NCBI RefSeq assembly: GCF_014203535.1 | Contig: NZ_JACHJI010000009.1 | Location: 1-64,000, forward strand | Reading direction: 5' to 3' | Origin: Streptomyces griseomycini | Lineage (GTDB): Bacteria > Actinomycetota > Actinomycetes > Streptomycetales > Streptomycetaceae | Length of the DNA: 64,000 nt | Shown: piece by piece, positions 60,459 to 64,000 of the stretch | Layout of the letters: every line of letters begins with the position of its first letter | How positions within the stretch are numbered: the first letter of the stretch is position 1 | The notes under the pieces: generated by a model | Database searches by the model: none | What the model saw: the letters and a program-made list of their open reading frames with translations, nothing else | Told to the model about the DNA's origin: nothing | Made by a program: the position numbers and the translations under genes

Positions 60459-60705
60459 GCGGTGGTTCCGATCGACTCGTGCGACAAGAGGTGACGGCCG
60501 GGAGCGCTATCGCCTCCGGCGGATCAGGTCGTACGTCGTGTGTCCGCTCCCGGTTGCGCAGAATGGAATCCGACGGAAACCGTGACGTCAATGGGTCTTT
60601 GCCTACGGAATTCGTTGCTCGCAAGCCTTGTTCATGACCATCAGGACACAACAGGGCGCTGAGGAAGCGGCTTTGTCTTCCTGCGGTAACCGCAGGGGGG
60701 ACCCG
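60459..60705. other. Gap upstream of the amino-acid permease gene
   Basis: Gene-free. It holds a possible -35 TTGACG on the minus strand (60586-60591) with only a poor -10, and a perfect 17-bp palindrome (CCTGCGGT-A-ACCGCAGG, 60680-60696) that may be an operator or a hairpin. No coding bias is seen. Confidence 0.4.
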
Positions 60706-60706
60706 C

Positions 60707-60743
60707 AAAAAAAGGGGGCCGTCCGCATAACGGACGGCCCCCT
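60707..60743 (-). terminator. Intrinsic terminator of mmsA
   Basis: A perfect 13-bp stem (60713-60725 with 60731-60743) with a 5-nt loop. On the minus strand it is followed by a run of seven T (complement of 60707-60713, partly in the stem base). It lies 18 bp past the mmsA stop and is one of the best terminators in the window. Confidence 0.93.
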
Positions 60744-60761
60744 GAGGGAGTTCGGTGACGC

Positions 60762-62264
<1,503 letters not shown>

Positions 62265-62671
62265 GACCGAGAGCTCCTTCTGAAGATGGCGGCGACGGGT
62301 GGGGACGTGCCGTTCGTACAGCTCGTGCGCCGTGACCGCGACGGCCGTGCCACGGTCCCGGCCACGGACACATCCCACCAGGCCCGGGCCTCCGGGCGCG
62401 CCCGACACAGTGTCGGTCGTTTCGGTCTCCGCGTAGACACATGCGGGAGTGGCGGGGACGGGACCTCCGGCGCGGGGCCGTAGCGGGCGGGGAGTCGTCG
62501 CTCGCACTTCGCTCCTGCCAAAGCAAAGCGGCCTCCCGCGCCGGAGGCGATCTGGGCCGGGACGTTCCGGGGCGCGTACACGACATCACCGATCAACACG
62601 AAACGCACCTCCGCCCGGGAGCCGACACGCTCCTTTCCGTACGGACCGCGCGAACCACACGGCTCTCCCCG
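62265..62671. other. Long mmsA leader
   Basis: About 400 bp between the mmsA ATG and its predicted promoter. No RNA family could be recognised. A minus-strand frame (62261-62608) is open and begins well (GGAGGTGCGTTTCGTG), but its Arg/Pro/Ser-rich product resembles no protein I know. The leader may carry RNA structure or a short leader peptide. Confidence 0.45.
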
Positions 62672-62700
62672 GTTCTAGCCCGGACGTGAAACCCTGTCAA
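62672..62700 (-). promoter_or_regulatory. Sigma70-type promoter of mmsA
   Basis: On the minus strand, TTGACA (62695-62700) is followed after exactly 17 bp by TAGAAC (62672-62677). The -35 is a perfect match to consensus. Transcription would begin near 62665 and run through a long leader into mmsA. Confidence 0.75.
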
Positions 62701-62704
62701 TGTT

Positions 62705-62733
62705 TTGTCCGGACATACGGACCAGATTATGGT
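62705..62733 (+). promoter_or_regulatory. Divergent promoter of the small HTH gene
   Basis: On the plus strand, TTGTCC (62705-62710), a 17-bp spacer and TATGGT (62728-62733). It is back to back with the mmsA promoter and its -35 overlaps the TGTCCGGACA palindrome, so one regulator could control both directions. It would give a leader of about 205 nt before the HTH gene. Confidence 0.5.
62706..62715. promoter_or_regulatory. Palindromic operator between mmsA and HTH promoters
   Basis: TGTCCGGACA, a perfect 10-bp palindrome inside the AT-rich stretch 62698-62730. It touches the plus-strand -35 and sits just upstream of the minus-strand -35. GntR-type regulators of inositol or branched-chain catabolism commonly bind such sites, but the regulator is not identified here. 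Confidence 0.5.
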
Positions 62734-62944
62734 GCCGCCGTCCCGGCGGTGTCACAAACACCCCGGTTCCGTCACGCGTGTCACGGGTGGACGGGCCTTC
62801 CGTCACAGCCGCGCACATCCCCCGCCCCGCTCCCGTCCGGCGTCGTTCACCGGGCACGACGCTTGTGATCGCCGGCGCGGCACCCGGCTCCCCCTGACGG
62901 CCACCCCCGGCCGTCGCCGCGGTGCGCGCGAGGAGGTGCGACCC

Positions 62945-63145
62945 ATGACCGACCGACGGCTGTGGTCCTACAAGGACATCGCGGCGCACATCAGGGTGCA
63001 GCCGGACACCGTGCGCTCCTACCGCAAGCACGGCCTGTTGCCCCCGCCGGACCACGTCGAGGGCGGCAGGCCCTACTGGTACGCGGACACGGTCCGGGCC
63101 TGGGTGGCCTCCCGGCCCGGCAACCGGGGCCGCGGGGGCGGCTGA
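62945..63145 (+). CDS. Small MerR-like helix-turn-helix protein
   Basis: 66 residues, a single winged/HTH domain of the MerR or HTH_17 type: YKDIAAHIRVQPDTVRSYRKHGLLPPPDH, then GGRPYWYADTVRAWVASRPG. No effector domain. The ATG at 62945 has a good GAGGAGG site 8 nt upstream; longer frames upstream are not coding. It is too small to dimerise like full MerR proteins, so it could be an excisionase-like or accessory DNA-binding protein. Divergent from mmsA with a shared palindrome. Confidence 0.8.
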   Translation: MTDRRLWSYKDIAAHIRVQPDTVRSYRKHGLLPPPDHVEGGRPYWYADTVRAWVASRPGNRGRGGG

Positions 63146-63180
63146 CCCCCGGGTCCCGGCGGACCCCCTGGAAAAACGGC

Positions 63181-63207
63181 TGTGCCCCACCGCCCGGGTG
63201 GGGCACA
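63181..63207 (+). terminator. Strong hairpin between the HTH and GNAT genes
   Basis: A perfect 10-bp stem (TGTGCCCCAC with GTGGGGCACA, 7-nt loop) starts 35 bp after the HTH stop and ends 8 bp before the GNAT ATG. It can terminate the first gene. Because it adjoins the start of the next gene and covers any ribosome site there, it may also limit translation of that gene. Confidence 0.6.
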
Positions 63208-63215
63208 GTGCGGCC

Positions 63216-63779
63216 ATGGACTTCGCCGACAAACCCACCCTCATCGGGGACCGGACCGTGCTGCGCCCCTTCACGGAGGCCGACGCCGACACGATGGGGA
63301 AGATCATCCAGGACCCGGAGGTCGTCCGCTTCACCTTCGACCCCTCCGTCGTCATCACCCCGGAGTCGCTGCGCTCCTGGTACGGCTCCCGGTCCGCGCA
63401 GCCCGACCGGCTCGACCTCGCCGTCACCGACCGGGCCACCGGGGAGCTCGTCGGCGAGGTCGTCCTCAACGAGTGGGACCCGGACGCGCGCAGCTGCACC
63501 TTCCGCACCCTCATCGGGCCGCGCGGCCGCGGCCGGGGGCTGGGCACCGAGGCCACCCGGCTCATCGTCGGCCACGGCTTCGAGCGCCTCGGGCTGCGCC
63601 GCATCCAGCTGGAGGCCTACGGCGACAACCCGCGCGCCCTGCACGTCTACGAGAAGATCGGCTTCGTGGTCGAGGGCGTCCGGCGGGAGGCCGCGTTCCG
63701 GGACGGGAAGTGGACCGACGAGGTGCTCATGGCGATCCTCGACCGGGAGTGGGCCGCCCTCAGCGCCACGGCTCGATGA
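63216..63779 (+). CDS. GNAT-family N-acetyltransferase (RimJ/RimL-like)
   Basis: 187 residues. GNAT fold with LRPFTEADADTMGKI at the start, the acetyl-CoA loop RGRGRGLGTEATRLIVGHGF and the C-terminal NPRALHVYEKIGFVVEGVRRE typical of RimJ/RimL-type enzymes that acetylate protein N-termini or small molecules. The ATG at 63216 gives the family-like start; GTG at 63198 lies within a hairpin. It overlaps the convergent dehydrogenase gene by 20 bp at the 3' end. Confidence 0.9.
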   Translation: MDFADKPTLIGDRTVLRPFTEADADTMGKIIQDPEVVRFTFDPSVVITPESLRSWYGSRSAQPDRLDLAVTDRATGELVGEVVLNEWDPDARSCTFRTLIGPRGRGRGLGTEATRLIVGHGFERLGLRRIQLEAYGDNPRALHVYEKIGFVVEGVRREAAFRDGKWTDEVLMAILDREWAALSATAR

Positions 63780-64000
63780 CCGTCACGCCCGCGCCGGGGG
63801 CCGTGCCCAGGGCCGTCAGGGCCGCCGGGGCCGCGTCCAGGCCGATGGTCCGCGTCACCAGGAGGTCGGGGCGGACCGCGCCCGCACGGACCAGGTCCAG
63901 CATCGGCGGGTAGGCGTGCGCGGCCATGCCGTGGCTGCCGAGGAGCTCGAGTTCGAGGGCGATGGCGCGGGCCATCGGGACCGGGGTGGTGCCCGTGGGC
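63760..64000 (-). CDS. Zinc-type alcohol dehydrogenase, C-terminal part (cut by window end)
   Basis: The last 80 or so residues of a medium-chain dehydrogenase: MARAIALELELLGSHGMAAH, then PPMLDLVRAGAVRPDLLVTRTIGLDAAPAALTAL and VIEPWR at the end. This is the substrate-side C-terminal domain. The catalytic zinc and Rossmann regions lie beyond the window, so the substrate cannot be inferred. The frame is open to 64000. It converges on, and overlaps, the GNAT gene. Confidence 0.8.
   Translation of the reverse strand, partial: PTGTTPVPMARAIALELELLGSHGMAAHAYPPMLDLVRAGAVRPDLLVTRTIGLDAAPAALTALGTAPGAGVTVIEPWR

Overview
The window is actinobacterial and almost certainly Streptomyces. G+C is very high, with G/C at nearly every third codon position, and GTG/TTG starts and 4-bp start/stop overlaps are frequent. 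It carries genus-typical genes: a chaplin, a melC1/melC2 tyrosinase pair, ssbB, a dynAB-like dynamin pair and a PknG cluster. From memory, the gene order matches the S. coelicolor interval from csnR (SCO2657) past ssbB (SCO2683), melC and chpA (SCO2716) to mmsA (SCO2726). This could not be checked by search.

Layout: (1) 1-3701, an odd homopolymer tract, then a csnR-like amino-sugar operon (ROK regulator, GH4 glycosidase, BadF-type sugar kinase) behind a readable promoter and operator. (2) 3961-14731, a seven-gene signalling block: GlnX-like membrane protein, GlnH-like binding protein, an unknown helical protein, PknG, a PP2C phosphatase, a VWA protein and an FHA protein. The last three extend the mycobacterial glnX-glnH-pknG theme. 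(3) 14741-23578, a PCMT-like methyltransferase, a truncated haemoglobin and a large FtsX-type ABC exporter. (4) 23691-28502, on the minus strand, an unknown protein with a thioesterase and ettA, a small membrane protein, and an LAETG-anchored thioester-domain protein. (5) 28803-33250, ssbB and the dynamin pair, all minus and all linked to sporulation. (6) 33573-35947, a tRNA-Arg(TCT) with an integrase relic, a DUF6416-like gene and an alpha/beta hydrolase whose nucleophile elbow carries Cys. (7) 36312-40042, small exported proteins around melC1-melC2.

(8) 40427-53996 is an exopolysaccharide-type locus: a DUF3344-like secreted protein, two GT-B glycosyltransferases, a polyprenyl-phosphate sugar transferase, an O-antigen-polymerase-like protein, a MurJ/Wzx flippase, a polysaccharide deacetylase and a Wzz-like protein. 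It also holds a divergent secreted GH26 enzyme and a coupled ATP-grasp/flavoprotein pair. (9) 54175-55173 is a cell-wall-anchored chaplin with three chaplin domains. (10) 55367-60458 holds an ABC permease, its ATPase fused to an exported alpha/beta hydrolase, and an amino-acid permease. (11) 60762-64000 holds mmsA, divergent from a small HTH gene across a shared palindrome and two readable promoters, then a GNAT acetyltransferase and the C-terminal end of an alcohol dehydrogenase.

The best candidates for undescribed biology are the polysaccharide locus with its ATP-grasp/flavoprotein module, the extended PknG block and the triple-domain chaplin. No CRISPR array, rRNA or intact insertion sequence was seen.
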